Of a DNA stretch of 64,000 bases, positions 29,016 to 37,483 are shown in pieces. Each line of letters begins with the position of its first letter. Positions within the stretch are counted from its first letter, which is position 1. The notes beneath the pieces were generated by a model. That model ran no database searches. It was given only the letters and a program-made list of their open reading frames with translations, and was not told the origin of the DNA. Source of the DNA: JAAXHF01 sp965242605 (lineage in GTDB: Bacteria; Desulfobacterota; Binatia; Bin18); assembly GCA_965242605.1 (NCBI GenBank), contig CBDESS010000001.1, forward strand, positions 372,001 through 436,000. Direction: 5' to 3'. The translations under genes and the position numbers were made by a program.

Positions 29016-29798
29016 ATGGAGTTCATGAGAGCACAGACAGCGCACGGCCTTGTGCAACTCCTGCTGTGTCTGTGTGTCGCGCTCGGCCCGGCGTGGGCCG
29101 CCAGCGACGCCGAGCGCGCCCGGGAGATTGTAGACCGGATTGACCGCCTGATGCGGGGCGATTCAAGCCGGGGCACAATGACCATGCAGATTGTCACCGA
29201 ACACTGGCAGCGCAGCCTGACCATGCAGATCTGGTCGCAGGGCACTGAGAAGGCGCTGATTCGGATCGAGAAGCCCAAGAAAGAGGCCGGCACAGCCACC
29301 CTGAAGGTCGAGGGTCATATCTGGAATTATTTACCCAAGGTCAGCCGCACCATCAAAATCCCGAGCTCCATGATGATGGCCTCCTGGATGGGCAGCCATT
29401 TCACCAACGACGATCTGGTCAAAGAGAGCCGCCTCATCCGCGACTATGTTCTTGAGATGGCGTTTGAGGGCGACCGGGACGGCAGCGCGGTATATGAATT
29501 TCGGCTGACCCCCCGGCCCGAAGCGCCGGTCGTGTGGGGCGCGATCGTCCTCGAAGTCCGCCAGGACGACCTGATGCCAACCTGGCAGCGGTATTATGAT
29601 GAAGACGGCCGGCTCATGCGCGAGCTGCGGTTTTCAGCCTACACAACCCTGGGCGGCCGCCTGGTGCCGACACGGATGGTCATGCAGCCCTTGGATAAAC
29701 CCGACGAGCAGACCGTTATCATCTATGACGACCTGGTGTTTGACCTTCCGCTTGCGGCCGACATCTTCTCCCTGCACAACCTCGAAAGACAGGGGTGA
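29016..29798 (+). CDS. LolA-like outer membrane lipoprotein-sorting protein
   Basis: The 260-residue protein has a signal peptide (VQLLLCLCVALGPAWA, cleaved near residue 28) and the LolA/VioE-type fold signature: SRGTMTMQIVTEHWQR, KVEGHIWNYLPKVSRTIKIP and MMASWMGSHFTNDDLVKE. Such proteins carry a lipidated or hydrophobic ligand across the periplasm. AGGGAG precedes the ATG. The stop overlaps the next start (GTGA), linking it to two FtsX-type permeases, an ATPase and a beta-barrel. This makes a complete trans-envelope set parallel to, but distinct from, canonical LolABCDE. Confidence 0.9.
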   Translation: MEFMRAQTAHGLVQLLLCLCVALGPAWAASDAERAREIVDRIDRLMRGDSSRGTMTMQIVTEHWQRSLTMQIWSQGTEKALIRIEKPKKEAGTATLKVEGHIWNYLPKVSRTIKIPSSMMMASWMGSHFTNDDLVKESRLIRDYVLEMAFEGDRDGSAVYEFRLTPRPEAPVVWGAIVLEVRQDDLMPTWQRYYDEDGRLMRELRFSAYTTLGGRLVPTRMVMQPLDKPDEQTVIIYDDLVFDLPLAADIFSLHNLERQG

Positions 29799-31060
29799 CA
29801 CAAGGACTCGTGCAGCTGGCCTGGCGCAACCTGTGGCGCAACCCGAGACGTACCTGCATCAGCGTCGCGGCAATCGCCCTCGGCTATGCCATGCTGCTGT
29901 TGTTCGCCTGTCTTCTGCACGGCCTGAGCCAGCAGATGATCGACAACGGCACGCGCATGGGCCTGTCGCACATGCAGGTCCACGCCCCGGACTATTACCC
30001 GGACCGCTCGCTGTACCACACGCTGGGGGGACGGACCGGAGCCGGGCTTGACGCCCTGCTGACGACCCTGACCAGCCATCCCCAGGTCCTGGCCGCCGCC
30101 CCACGCGTATACGGCGACGCGCTGGTAAGCGGCGGCAATCACTCGGCTGGGGCCGAGCTGCTCGGCATTGACCCGGGCCGCGAGCGGCAGATTTCACGTT
30201 TTCACACCCGTCTGACCAAGGGGCGCTTTCTCGGTCGGCAGGCGGCCGGCATCGCCCATGAGGTCGTGCTCGGCGAGAAGCTGGCGAGCACCATCGCCGC
30301 CGAGCCTGGCAGCGAGATTATTCTGCTCACGCAAGCCGCGGACGGCTCAATCGGAAACGACCTGTACACGGTGGTGGGCATTCTGCGGACCGGGTCCGAG
30401 GCCATCGACCGGGGCACCGTCCTGATGCCGCTGGGCGCAACGCAGGAGTTGCTGAGCCTGGCGGCCAACCGGGTTCATGAAATTGGCGTGCTGACGACAA
30501 GCGCGGATGTGGCCGGCGCGGTCGCCACCAGACTCGAAAGCCGGCTCGGCGGGACGCTTCCGGTCCGGGTTCGGGCCTGGCCCGAATTATCCCCGGCCTT
30601 AGCCGACTATGTGCAGATGAGTGAAGGCTCAAACGCTTTTCTTTTCTCGGTCGTCTTCCTCGTCGCGATCATTGGGGTGATGAACACCATGCTGATGGCA
30701 GTCTTTGAACGGACCCGCGAGTGTGGCGTCCTCATGGCCCTCGGCCTGCGGCCGCTCTCCATGACCCTGCTGATTGTGCTCGAAGCCGGTCTGCTGGCCG
30801 GGGTGAGTGTCAGCCTTGGAGCCGTCTTGTGTGGACCGCTGGTGTGGTATCTCCAGGCCCACGGCCTTGATTTACGCGCTGTGATGGGAGAGTTGTCAAT
30901 GGCCGGTGTTGTCATTGACCCCATCTGGTACGGCCGACACGACTTTGCCACTTACGTTCAGGCCGCGCTGGGGATGACGCTGGTGGCGGTGGTGGCGGCG
31001 CTCTATCCGGCGATTCGAGCGGTGCGCTTTCGGCCGGTCGAAACAATGCGACGGGTGTGA
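29795..31060 (+). CDS. FtsX-like ABC permease, first of a pair (LolC/E-type)
   Basis: The 421-residue protein has the MacB/LolC layout: an N-terminal helix after LAWRNLWRNPRRTC, a large periplasmic domain (about residues 45-265) and three C-terminal helices, with SVVFLVAIIGVMNTMLMAVFERTREC as the typical FtsX-domain start. It begins with GTG overlapping the stop of the LolA-like gene (GTGA). Together with the next permease it would form the heterodimer that extracts ligand from the inner membrane. Which lipid or lipoprotein is moved is unknown. Confidence 0.9.
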   Translation: MTQGLVQLAWRNLWRNPRRTCISVAAIALGYAMLLLFACLLHGLSQQMIDNGTRMGLSHMQVHAPDYYPDRSLYHTLGGRTGAGLDALLTTLTSHPQVLAAAPRVYGDALVSGGNHSAGAELLGIDPGRERQISRFHTRLTKGRFLGRQAAGIAHEVVLGEKLASTIAAEPGSEIILLTQAADGSIGNDLYTVVGILRTGSEAIDRGTVLMPLGATQELLSLAANRVHEIGVLTTSADVAGAVATRLESRLGGTLPVRVRAWPELSPALADYVQMSEGSNAFLFSVVFLVAIIGVMNTMLMAVFERTRECGVLMALGLRPLSMTLLIVLEAGLLAGVSVSLGAVLCGPLVWYLQAHGLDLRAVMGELSMAGVVIDPIWYGRHDFATYVQAALGMTLVAVVAALYPAIRAVRFRPVETMRRV

Positions 31061-32385
31061 TGATACGCGCACAACTGCTCTTGAGCCTGGCCTGGCGCAA
31101 CCTGTGGCGACACACGCGCCGGACTGTGCTGACCGTCCTGGCCCTCGGCTTAGGGCTGGGCCTGTTCCTCCTCTCGCTGGGGCTGGGCGACGGCGGCCAC
31201 GAGCAGATGATTGTGAACGGCATCAAGCTGGGGGGCGGCCATGTGGTGATTCAGGCCAAGGGCTATCAACGCAGCCAATCCCAGGATCTGCTCCTGCCAG
31301 CCCACATCATGGCGACCGTTGACCGCGCCCTGCGCGCCAACCCTGCACTCCACAGCATCAACCCCCGCCTGCTGGCCTCGGGGCTGCTCACTTCCGCGGC
31401 CAATGCGGCGGGGGTGGGCATCGTCGGCGTCCGGCCACACGCCGAGCAAGTCGTCTCGCTGATCCCACAGCGTATGCACGCCGGCGCGTATCTGACCGAG
31501 CAGTCTTCAGGGTTGGTGATTGGCTCTGAGCTGGCCAGAAAACTGCAAGTGCGGGTCGGCTCAAAAGTCGTTCTGACGGCCCAGGCGGTCCAACCGCCGG
31601 CAGACGAGGCCGACCGCCCAAAGACGCCCCAGCGACCCCTGTCCGCCCCGCCGAGCCGGAACGAAGCGGGGGGAGAGATTCAAAGCGCCCTGTTCCGGGT
31701 CGTCGGCATATTCCACACCGGCCTGCGTGAGGTAGACGCTTACCTCGTCCATCTCAGGCTGCCCGAAACGCAGACCTTTCTCGGGACCGGCGATGGGGTG
31801 AGTCAGATCGCCGTTTTCCTGCGTCAGGACAGCGCCACCGGGCCAACCGCAGATGCCCTGCGGGCCCAATTCAGCCCGAGCGATATTGAGGTCCTGAGCT
31901 GGCGCGAGGCCCTGGCCGAGTTGGCCCGCTTTGTCTGGCTCGACGACGCCTTCAATTATGTGATGAACGGCATCATCCTGGTCATGGTTGCCCTCGGCGT
32001 GCTGAACACCATGCTGATGGCGGTCTTAGAGCGTCGCTACGAGCTTGGTGTGTGCGCCGCGGTGGGCTTACAGCCGGCTCAACTCCTGAGTCTGGTCATC
32101 GCTGAGTCGGTGCTCCTCATCGCCCTCAGCCTGGTCCTGGGGCTGGTCCTGGGGCTCGGCGGTCACTGGTATTTTGCGACCTATGGCCTGGATATGCGCC
32201 TCTTCACCGAGACCGATATGCCGATTGCCGGGACCGTCTTTGAGCCTGTTCTGTACTCGTCGCTGAGTGGGGCGCGGATTCTCTGGGCGGTGGGTGTGGT
32301 TGGCCTACTCGCCCTGCTGATGGCCGCCTGCCCGGCCTGGAAAGCCGCCCGCACCGAGCTGCCCGCGGCGCTGCGGACCATGTAA
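31060..32385 (+). CDS. FtsX-like ABC permease, second of a pair
   Basis: The 441-residue permease repeats the architecture of its upstream neighbour: LAWRNLWRHTRRTVLTVLAL at the first helix, a periplasmic domain, and FtsX-type helices beginning ILVMVALGVLNTMLMAVLERRYELG. The two paralogues share the opening LAWRNLWR motif. ATG at 31060 shares its A with the upstream stop (TGATG); GTG at 31057 is the alternative. A low-complexity Pro/Arg insert (about residues 170-200) is not seen in the first copy. Confidence 0.9.
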   Translation: MIRAQLLLSLAWRNLWRHTRRTVLTVLALGLGLGLFLLSLGLGDGGHEQMIVNGIKLGGGHVVIQAKGYQRSQSQDLLLPAHIMATVDRALRANPALHSINPRLLASGLLTSAANAAGVGIVGVRPHAEQVVSLIPQRMHAGAYLTEQSSGLVIGSELARKLQVRVGSKVVLTAQAVQPPADEADRPKTPQRPLSAPPSRNEAGGEIQSALFRVVGIFHTGLREVDAYLVHLRLPETQTFLGTGDGVSQIAVFLRQDSATGPTADALRAQFSPSDIEVLSWREALAELARFVWLDDAFNYVMNGIILVMVALGVLNTMLMAVLERRYELGVCAAVGLQPAQLLSLVIAESVLLIALSLVLGLVLGLGGHWYFATYGLDMRLFTETDMPIAGTVFEPVLYSSLSGARILWAVGVVGLLALLMAACPAWKAARTELPAALRTM

Positions 32386-32404
32386 GAACAGCGCAGGAAC
32401 AGCC

Positions 32405-33103
32405 ATGAGCGACTGGGCGGTAGCGCTCAAAGACGTGACCCGGACCTACCAGACCGGCGGCCTGGCGGTGCCGGCTCTGCGCGGCCTTGACCTCCATATC
32501 AAGGCGGACGACTTCCTGGCTATTGCCGGTCCGTCCGGCTCTGGCAAAACCACCCTGCTGAATGTCATCGGTGGACTTGACCGGGCCGACAGCGGCCAGG
32601 TGTGGGTGGCCGGCCACGACTTTTACGCCCTGTCCAGCGGCCAGCTGGCCCGTTTGCGGCTCCACCACATCGGCTTTGTGTTTCAGGCCTATAATCTGAT
32701 CCCGGTCCTGACCGCCCGGGAGAACGCCGAGTTCACCCTGCTGCTCCAGGGGGTTCCCGAAGCGCAACGGCGGGCCCGCATCGACCAACTGTTCAGCGAG
32801 ATTGGGCTGAGCGGTCTTGAGGAGCGGTGGCCGGCACAATTATCCGGTGGCCAGCAGCAGCGGGTGGCCGTTGCCAGAGCGATGGCCACCCGACCGGCCC
32901 TCATCCTGGCCGATGAGCCAACCGCCAACCTCGACTCGTCCACGGCCGCGGCTCTGCTTGATGTCATGGCTCACCTCAACCGTTCACATGGCACAACCTT
33001 CATCTTCTCGACCCACGACCCGCAGGTCATGGACCGCGCTCGCCGTCTCATTCGGTTGCGGGACGGCCGGATTGTGAGCGATGAGCGGCAGCCTGCTCCC
33101 TGA
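32405..33103 (+). CDS. LolD-like ABC transporter ATP-binding protein
   Basis: The 232-residue ATPase has Walker A GPSGSGKTTLLNVIGG (about residues 40-55), Q-loop VFQAYNLIPVLTARENAE, signature LSGGQQQRVAVARAMA and Walker B LILADEPTANLDS. This is the LolD/MacB/FtsE group that energises FtsX-type permeases. It follows the two permeases by 19 bp and precedes the beta-barrel gene by 3 bp, so it is the motor of this transport system. Confidence 0.95.
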   Translation: MSDWAVALKDVTRTYQTGGLAVPALRGLDLHIKADDFLAIAGPSGSGKTTLLNVIGGLDRADSGQVWVAGHDFYALSSGQLARLRLHHIGFVFQAYNLIPVLTARENAEFTLLLQGVPEAQRRARIDQLFSEIGLSGLEERWPAQLSGGQQQRVAVARAMATRPALILADEPTANLDSSTAAALLDVMAHLNRSHGTTFIFSTHDPQVMDRARRLIRLRDGRIVSDERQPAP

Positions 33104-33106
33104 GCC

Positions 33107-34330
33107 ATGATGGCCCGCCTGCGCTTTGGCCTACTCGTCGGTGTGGTCTTCCACCTGAGCGTCCCGCCGGAATCCTCCGCCCTGTGGCAGTATCGCTCTG
33201 CCGCCCTGTCGGTCCGTCTGACCGGCTATATCAAGACCCTGGCTGTGGGTCAGCAGCCGTCCCTGCCCGAGCTGCCAGATACGGCCACCGACTTCACCCG
33301 GGCACGGGTCATGCTGGAAGGAGATGTCGGCAGGTGGCTGGGCTGGGCCGTCCACTATGAGCATCTTGGCGTCATCAATCCGAGTACCGAGCCCAACGCC
33401 GGCCTGTTCTCCGGCGACCGCCGGGCCGGCGGCTCTTCGCTGCTGCCCTTTGACTGGACGGCCCGGCACAACAGCGGTTTTGTGTGGCGGCACGCGCTGG
33501 ACCGCGCGCATCTCCGGGTGCGCCTGCCGAGGGCCGATATCACGATTGGCCGCCAGGCTCTGTCCTGGGGGGTTGGTCGGCTGTGGACGCCGGCCGACCT
33601 GTTTGTGGCCTTCTCCCCGGTCGCGATTGACCAGGAGTTCAAGCCCGGGATAGATGCCGTGCGGGCCAGGATTCTCCTGGACCAATTCTCCCAACTCGAA
33701 GCCGTCTATGCCGCGTTTGGTGCGAACTTTCGTCACCACGCCATTGGGCTGCGCGGCCAGACCAGTGTGCGGGATTTTGACCTTGGCCTGATAGCCGGCA
33801 AGTTTTTTCACGACCTGGTGCTCGGGCCGTTCTTTGCCGGCGAGGTGCGGGGGGTCGGCATCCGGGGTGAGCTCACCTTGACCCGCAACAGCGCGGGGCA
33901 GGTCCAGGAACCGCGAACATTTTTCCGCGGCGTCAGCAGCCTTGACTACCGCTCTCCGGGCGGTCTCTACGGCCTCCTCGAATACTATTACAACGGCTTT
34001 GGCCAAACCGACGCTGGGGTCTACCCGCGCCTGTTTTCCTCTCGACGCCTGACTCGGGGGGAGGTCTTCAACTTTGGCCGCCACTACCTCGGCGGCCTGC
34101 TCAACTATGACTTCCACCCGCTCGTCCGAGGCAGCCTGTTCGGCCAGTGGAACCTGCTTGACCTGAGCGGCCTCGTCGGCCCGCTCCTTCTCGTATCGGT
34201 CAGCGATGAGGCCGACCTGCGGCTCGGGGCCTATTTTCCGTGGGGAGCCAGGAGTCGCGGGGGCCGCGTCCGCAGCGAATACGGCCTGTATCCACGGGTG
34301 TATTATGCGCAGCTGCGGCTGTATTTCTAA
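33107..34330 (+). CDS. Outer-membrane beta-barrel protein of the LolA/FtsX-type operon
   Basis: The 407-residue product has a cleavable N-terminus (FGLLVGVVFHLSV) and an alternating aromatic pattern ending in AQLRLYF, a classic C-terminal barrel signal. The stretch ADITIGRQALSWGVGRLWTPADLF resembles the DUF1302/alginate-export type of barrels. It is the last gene of the operon and presumably the outer-membrane station for the ligand carried by the LolA-like protein. The gene ends 3 bp before the convergent soxXA gene; no terminator is visible between them. Confidence 0.8.
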   Translation: MMARLRFGLLVGVVFHLSVPPESSALWQYRSAALSVRLTGYIKTLAVGQQPSLPELPDTATDFTRARVMLEGDVGRWLGWAVHYEHLGVINPSTEPNAGLFSGDRRAGGSSLLPFDWTARHNSGFVWRHALDRAHLRVRLPRADITIGRQALSWGVGRLWTPADLFVAFSPVAIDQEFKPGIDAVRARILLDQFSQLEAVYAAFGANFRHHAIGLRGQTSVRDFDLGLIAGKFFHDLVLGPFFAGEVRGVGIRGELTLTRNSAGQVQEPRTFFRGVSSLDYRSPGGLYGLLEYYYNGFGQTDAGVYPRLFSSRRLTRGEVFNFGRHYLGGLLNYDFHPLVRGSLFGQWNLLDLSGLVGPLLLVSVSDEADLRLGAYFPWGARSRGGRVRSEYGLYPRVYYAQLRLYF

Positions 34331-34333
34331 AGG

Positions 34334-35518
34334 CTAGCGCCGCACGGCCGGTGCCTCAACCCCAAGACCCCGCCCCCGCCAGGCCAGATACAGCTCAAGG
34401 TTGACGTACTCGTCCGCCCCGTAGGCGAGCGGTTCGGCTCGGATAGCCGTATTGCACCAGGCAAACATGCGATGACTGGAGCCGAGGGTCTGCCAGGTGT
34501 GGCGATAGACCGGAAAGCCGTTGATCTGCCCCTGGCTGATGATCTCACCGCGCAGGCGTTGACCGGCATATCGCTCGTGACAGTGGGCACAGGCCATGTC
34601 GAGCTGCCCCCGCCGGTGCCCGAAAAACGCCCGGCCAGCCTCAAAAAACGGCTTGGCCGGCCCCTCGATATCGACCTGCAGCGGCAGGCCCCGCGACTCG
34701 AAGCTGAGCAGCGCGGTCAGGGCTAACAGCTCGTCGGATTCATACGCATAGGCGCTCGCTCCGAGCTGTTCTTCGCGGCAGCGGTTAATCTGTTGTTCGA
34801 GATTGATCAGCCGCTTACGACGCGGATCAAAACGGGGAAAGCGCGCTCGTACCCCGCGCATCGCCGCTGCCGCATGACAGCTCGCGCACGACTTGTGGTC
34901 CGGGCCGTGCGGGCGTGCCCACAGCTCGCCACCGCGCTTGACCCACAACAGGCCCGGATTGCCAAATGGGTCGTCCTGGAGGCGTCTGTTTTCCTCGGAC
35001 AGATAGGTATAGCCCGAGCGGCGACCGTCGGCACGATAGGGGCGGGCGAGCGGCAGCGTGGCCGGCGACGCTGTTGGCGGGGGGTCTGACCCGTCGGTTC
35101 GCAGACTGACGAGATAGGCGACCACGTCCTCAACCTCTTGGGCGTTCAGGATCGGCTTGCCACGGTATCGCTCCAGCACCCGGTGTAAGCCCTGGATTGT
35201 GGAATAGGCCGGCATGATGGTGTCGGGGGTGAGCAGCTTGGGATTGACCAGGCGCAAGCGGAGCTCAGCCGCGGAATAGCGGCTGCCGACACCATCCAGA
35301 GGCAGGCCCAGCGTCCCGTGAAACTGACGCTCGGGCAGCGGCATGGCGTGACAGATCACACAGTCGCCCCGTTCTCGGTCGAGCGCGATGCGCCGCCCCC
35401 GTTCCACATCGCCGGGCTGCTCGGTAAGCGCGGACGGCCTCTGGACGCTGGCGCTGCGGCCGGCAAGGCTCAGCCCGCACACGCCGGCCAGGATGGCGGC
35501 AATGACACCTCTGCACAT
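34334..35518 (-). CDS. soxXA: SoxX-SoxA fusion, tri-haem sulfur-oxidation cytochrome c
   Basis: One 394-residue frame joins two proteins that are normally separate. Residues 1-20 form a signal peptide. Residues about 38-140 are SoxX-like, with haem site C53VICH57, the candidate ligand M102 (TIMPAYS) and the ending AQEVEDVVAYLVSL. A Pro/Thr linker (145-160) leads to a SoxA part with GYTYLSEENRRLQDDPFGNPG, haem sites C211ASCH and C310AHCH, and FAWCNTAIRAEP, where C355 is the active-site cysteine of SoxA that accepts the sulfur conjugate. SoxXA joins thiosulfate to the SoxY cysteine in the periplasm. The ATG lies one base after the soxF stop. The chain has no internal stop or frameshift. Confidence 0.92.
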   Translation of the reverse strand: MCRGVIAAILAGVCGLSLAGRSASVQRPSALTEQPGDVERGRRIALDRERGDCVICHAMPLPERQFHGTLGLPLDGVGSRYSAAELRLRLVNPKLLTPDTIMPAYSTIQGLHRVLERYRGKPILNAQEVEDVVAYLVSLRTDGSDPPPTASPATLPLARPYRADGRRSGYTYLSEENRRLQDDPFGNPGLLWVKRGGELWARPHGPDHKSCASCHAAAAMRGVRARFPRFDPRRKRLINLEQQINRCREEQLGASAYAYESDELLALTALLSFESRGLPLQVDIEGPAKPFFEAGRAFFGHRRGQLDMACAHCHERYAGQRLRGEIISQGQINGFPVYRHTWQTLGSSHRMFAWCNTAIRAEPLAYGADEYVNLELYLAWRGRGLGVEAPAVRR

Positions 35519-35519
35519 C

Positions 35520-36788
35520 TCAGCCAAAGGTATCGGCCGTGATATTGGCGTACCACGCCCGGGCGTACTCGGCCTCCAAGGCGCGGACCGCCTCGGGTGC
35601 CTCAAGCGGGCTGGTTCCGCTTGAGCCGGGCGCAAGCGTAATCGTGTCGTTGTCAAGACGATAGACCGCGGTAATGGAAATCGCGTAGTCGGGCGCGACC
35701 AGGCTGTAGCAGGTGTTCATCAGAACCGGCTCTGGCGGCGGCTCACCACGGAGCTGGGCGACAATTGCCAGCGCGCAGGCTTTGGCCTGGACATTGGCGC
35801 TGAAAGCCGACTTGGGCATGGGGTTGGCAAGGGCGGCGTCACCAATAATATGCACATCCGGGTGAACGGTCGAGGCAAAACTGCCGCCTGTGATCGAACA
35901 CCAGCCCGTGCCCCGGTCCAGCCCGGCAGTCCTGGCAATCGACGCCGCCCGTTGTGGCGCAATGATATTGGCCACCGCGGGTGTATATTCGTCAAACTCG
36001 GTGCGGACGACACCGGCCCGGCTATCGACCCCGATGACCCGCCCACCCTCGGTTGCCGGCACCCATTCGAGCAGACCGGGATACAAGCGCTGCCAAGCGT
36101 CCAGAAACAGGCTGTCCTTGGTGAAGCTGTCCTTGGCGTCCAGGATCAGGATTTTTGAGCGGGGCTTGGTGCGGCTGAGGTAGTGGGCGATGAGACTCGC
36201 CCGCTCGTAGGGACCTGGCGGGCAGCGGTAGGGCGTTTCCGGGACGGCTATCACCACTAGCCCACCATCGGGCATGGCTTGGAGTTGACGGCGCAGCAAG
36301 CGCGTTTGCGGTCCGGCCTGCCAGGCGTGGGGGAAGACCTCGGCGGCCGCCATATCATAGCCCTCCGGCTCTCCCCAGCGCAGCTCAATGCCCGGCGAGA
36401 GGACGAGTTTGTCGTAGGCCAAGGTCTGGCCGTCGGCCAGCCGGAGACGGTGGTGGGCTGGCTCGAGCCGTGTGGCCTGGCTGTGGATGAGCCGCACGCC
36501 GTAGCGCGCCCGGAGGGCGTGGTAGCTATGGGTCAGGGAGGCCAGGTCACGCAGACCGACGAGAGCGGCGTTGCTGAACGGACAGCTGATAAACCGCTCT
36601 TGGGCGGTGACGAGGCTGACTTCCAGCCCGGGGTCGGCCCGGCGCAGGTATTTGGCGCAGGTCGCCCCGCCAAAGCCGCCGCCAACCACCACGACCCGCG
36701 CCGATGTTTGTGCGGGGGCGCGGTGCCTGAGCAGCACTGCGAGGGGCAGGCCGGCAACGCTACTGAGCAGCTGGCGACGGGTCAGCAC
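35520..36788 (-). CDS. soxF: Flavocytochrome c sulfide dehydrogenase flavoprotein subunit
   Basis: The 422-residue protein has a twin-arginine-type signal (MLTRRQLLSSVAGLPLAVLL) and an FAD-binding Rossmann start VVVVGGGFGGATCAKYL. It also has the FccB/SoxF features FISCPFSNAALVG, ETPYRCPPGPYERASL and VHPDVHIIGDAALANPMPKS, and the C-terminal CYSLVAPDYAISI. The cysteines in ISCPFS and ETPYRC-type segments are those that contact flavin and sulfide in this family. It oxidises sulfide to sulfane sulfur in the periplasm and hands electrons to a cytochrome c. The small cytochrome at 36837-37160 is the natural partner. Alternative substrate use cannot be excluded. Confidence 0.94.
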   Translation of the reverse strand: MLTRRQLLSSVAGLPLAVLLRHRAPAQTSARVVVVGGGFGGATCAKYLRRADPGLEVSLVTAQERFISCPFSNAALVGLRDLASLTHSYHALRARYGVRLIHSQATRLEPAHHRLRLADGQTLAYDKLVLSPGIELRWGEPEGYDMAAAEVFPHAWQAGPQTRLLRRQLQAMPDGGLVVIAVPETPYRCPPGPYERASLIAHYLSRTKPRSKILILDAKDSFTKDSLFLDAWQRLYPGLLEWVPATEGGRVIGVDSRAGVVRTEFDEYTPAVANIIAPQRAASIARTAGLDRGTGWCSITGGSFASTVHPDVHIIGDAALANPMPKSAFSANVQAKACALAIVAQLRGEPPPEPVLMNTCYSLVAPDYAISITAVYRLDNDTITLAPGSSGTSPLEAPEAVRALEAEYARAWYANITADTFG

Positions 36789-36836
36789 GCGCTGAGGGCT
36801 GGGAGAGGCAAGCGTGATGTGCCTGGACCCCCTGTG

Positions 36837-37160
36837 TCACGGTTGCCTGTTGGCGAAATGGGCGGCTACGGCCTCAATGTCCGCGGCGGCCAGCCCCTTG
36901 GCAATGTACGGCATGACGGTCCCCCCGTGTCCTCCGGTCCGAAACGCCTGCATGGCCTGCCTGAAGGCGTTGGCTGACAGCCCGTCAAGCCCGGGAATGG
37001 CCCCCTGACTGCGCCCTTCAGGACCGTGGCAGACGACGCACGCCGCGGCCAGGGCCGCGCCTCGGGCCGGCGGCGGGGGGTCTGCTGCAGTGACCGTACT
37101 GGCCAACGGCGGGGCTAGGAGCAGGCTCAAGCCCGGGAGCAGACACGCGAACGGAGTCAC
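36837..37160 (-). CDS. Class I cytochrome c (SoxE/FccA-like)
   Basis: The 107-residue product has a signal peptide (ACLLPGLSLLLAPPLAS) and one haem site, ACVVCHGPEG, with a distal methionine likely in GTVMPYIAKGL. The spacing CHGPEG...GLDG is typical of the small cytochrome subunit of flavocytochrome c. GTG at 37160 overlaps the soxZ stop as GTGA and is the probable start; an ATG 57 bases upstream would lie inside soxZ. Between soxZ and soxF, it is best seen as the electron acceptor of SoxF. Confidence 0.85.
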   Translation of the reverse strand: MTPFACLLPGLSLLLAPPLASTVTAADPPPPARGAALAAACVVCHGPEGRSQGAIPGLDGLSANAFRQAMQAFRTGGHGGTVMPYIAKGLAAADIEAVAAHFANRQP

Positions 37161-37480
37161 GCGCTGACCGTAATGGCGACCCGCTCGGAGGTGGTGGTGC
37201 CGTTGTCGTCTGTCCACAGGAACTCCAGTTCTCCCGAAGAGTGGGCGGTGGTGAAAAACGAAAAATACGGGTTGGCGGCAATGCCGGGGAATAGCTCGGC
37301 GTGAAACACCTGCTGGCCGTTATAGCGGCAGATGAGCGTATGGATAATGTTCTTGGGGATTGTGCGGCCCACGGTGTCATAGCGCCGGCCGGTTTCCATA
37401 GGATGGCGGATGAGGAGGCGGACCTCAAAGACCTGCCCGCGGGTGACGGTCCGGGGAACGTGGATTCTGGCGGTGGTCAT
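37157..37480 (-). CDS. soxZ: Sulfur oxidation carrier complex protein SoxZ
   Basis: The 107-residue protein is a complete SoxZ: ARIHVPRTVTRGQVFEVRLL at the start, HPMETGRRYD, NPYFSFFTTAHSSGELEFLW and the end TTTSERVAITVSA. SoxZ binds SoxY and supports the carrier of sulfur intermediates. It has no signal peptide and would be co-exported with SoxY. It starts 3 bp after the soxY stop and ends in a GTGA overlap with the cytochrome gene. Confidence 0.96.
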   Translation of the reverse strand: MTTARIHVPRTVTRGQVFEVRLLIRHPMETGRRYDTVGRTIPKNIIHTLICRYNGQQVFHAELFPGIAANPYFSFFTTAHSSGELEFLWTDDNGTTTSERVAITVSA

Positions 37481-37483
37481 TGC

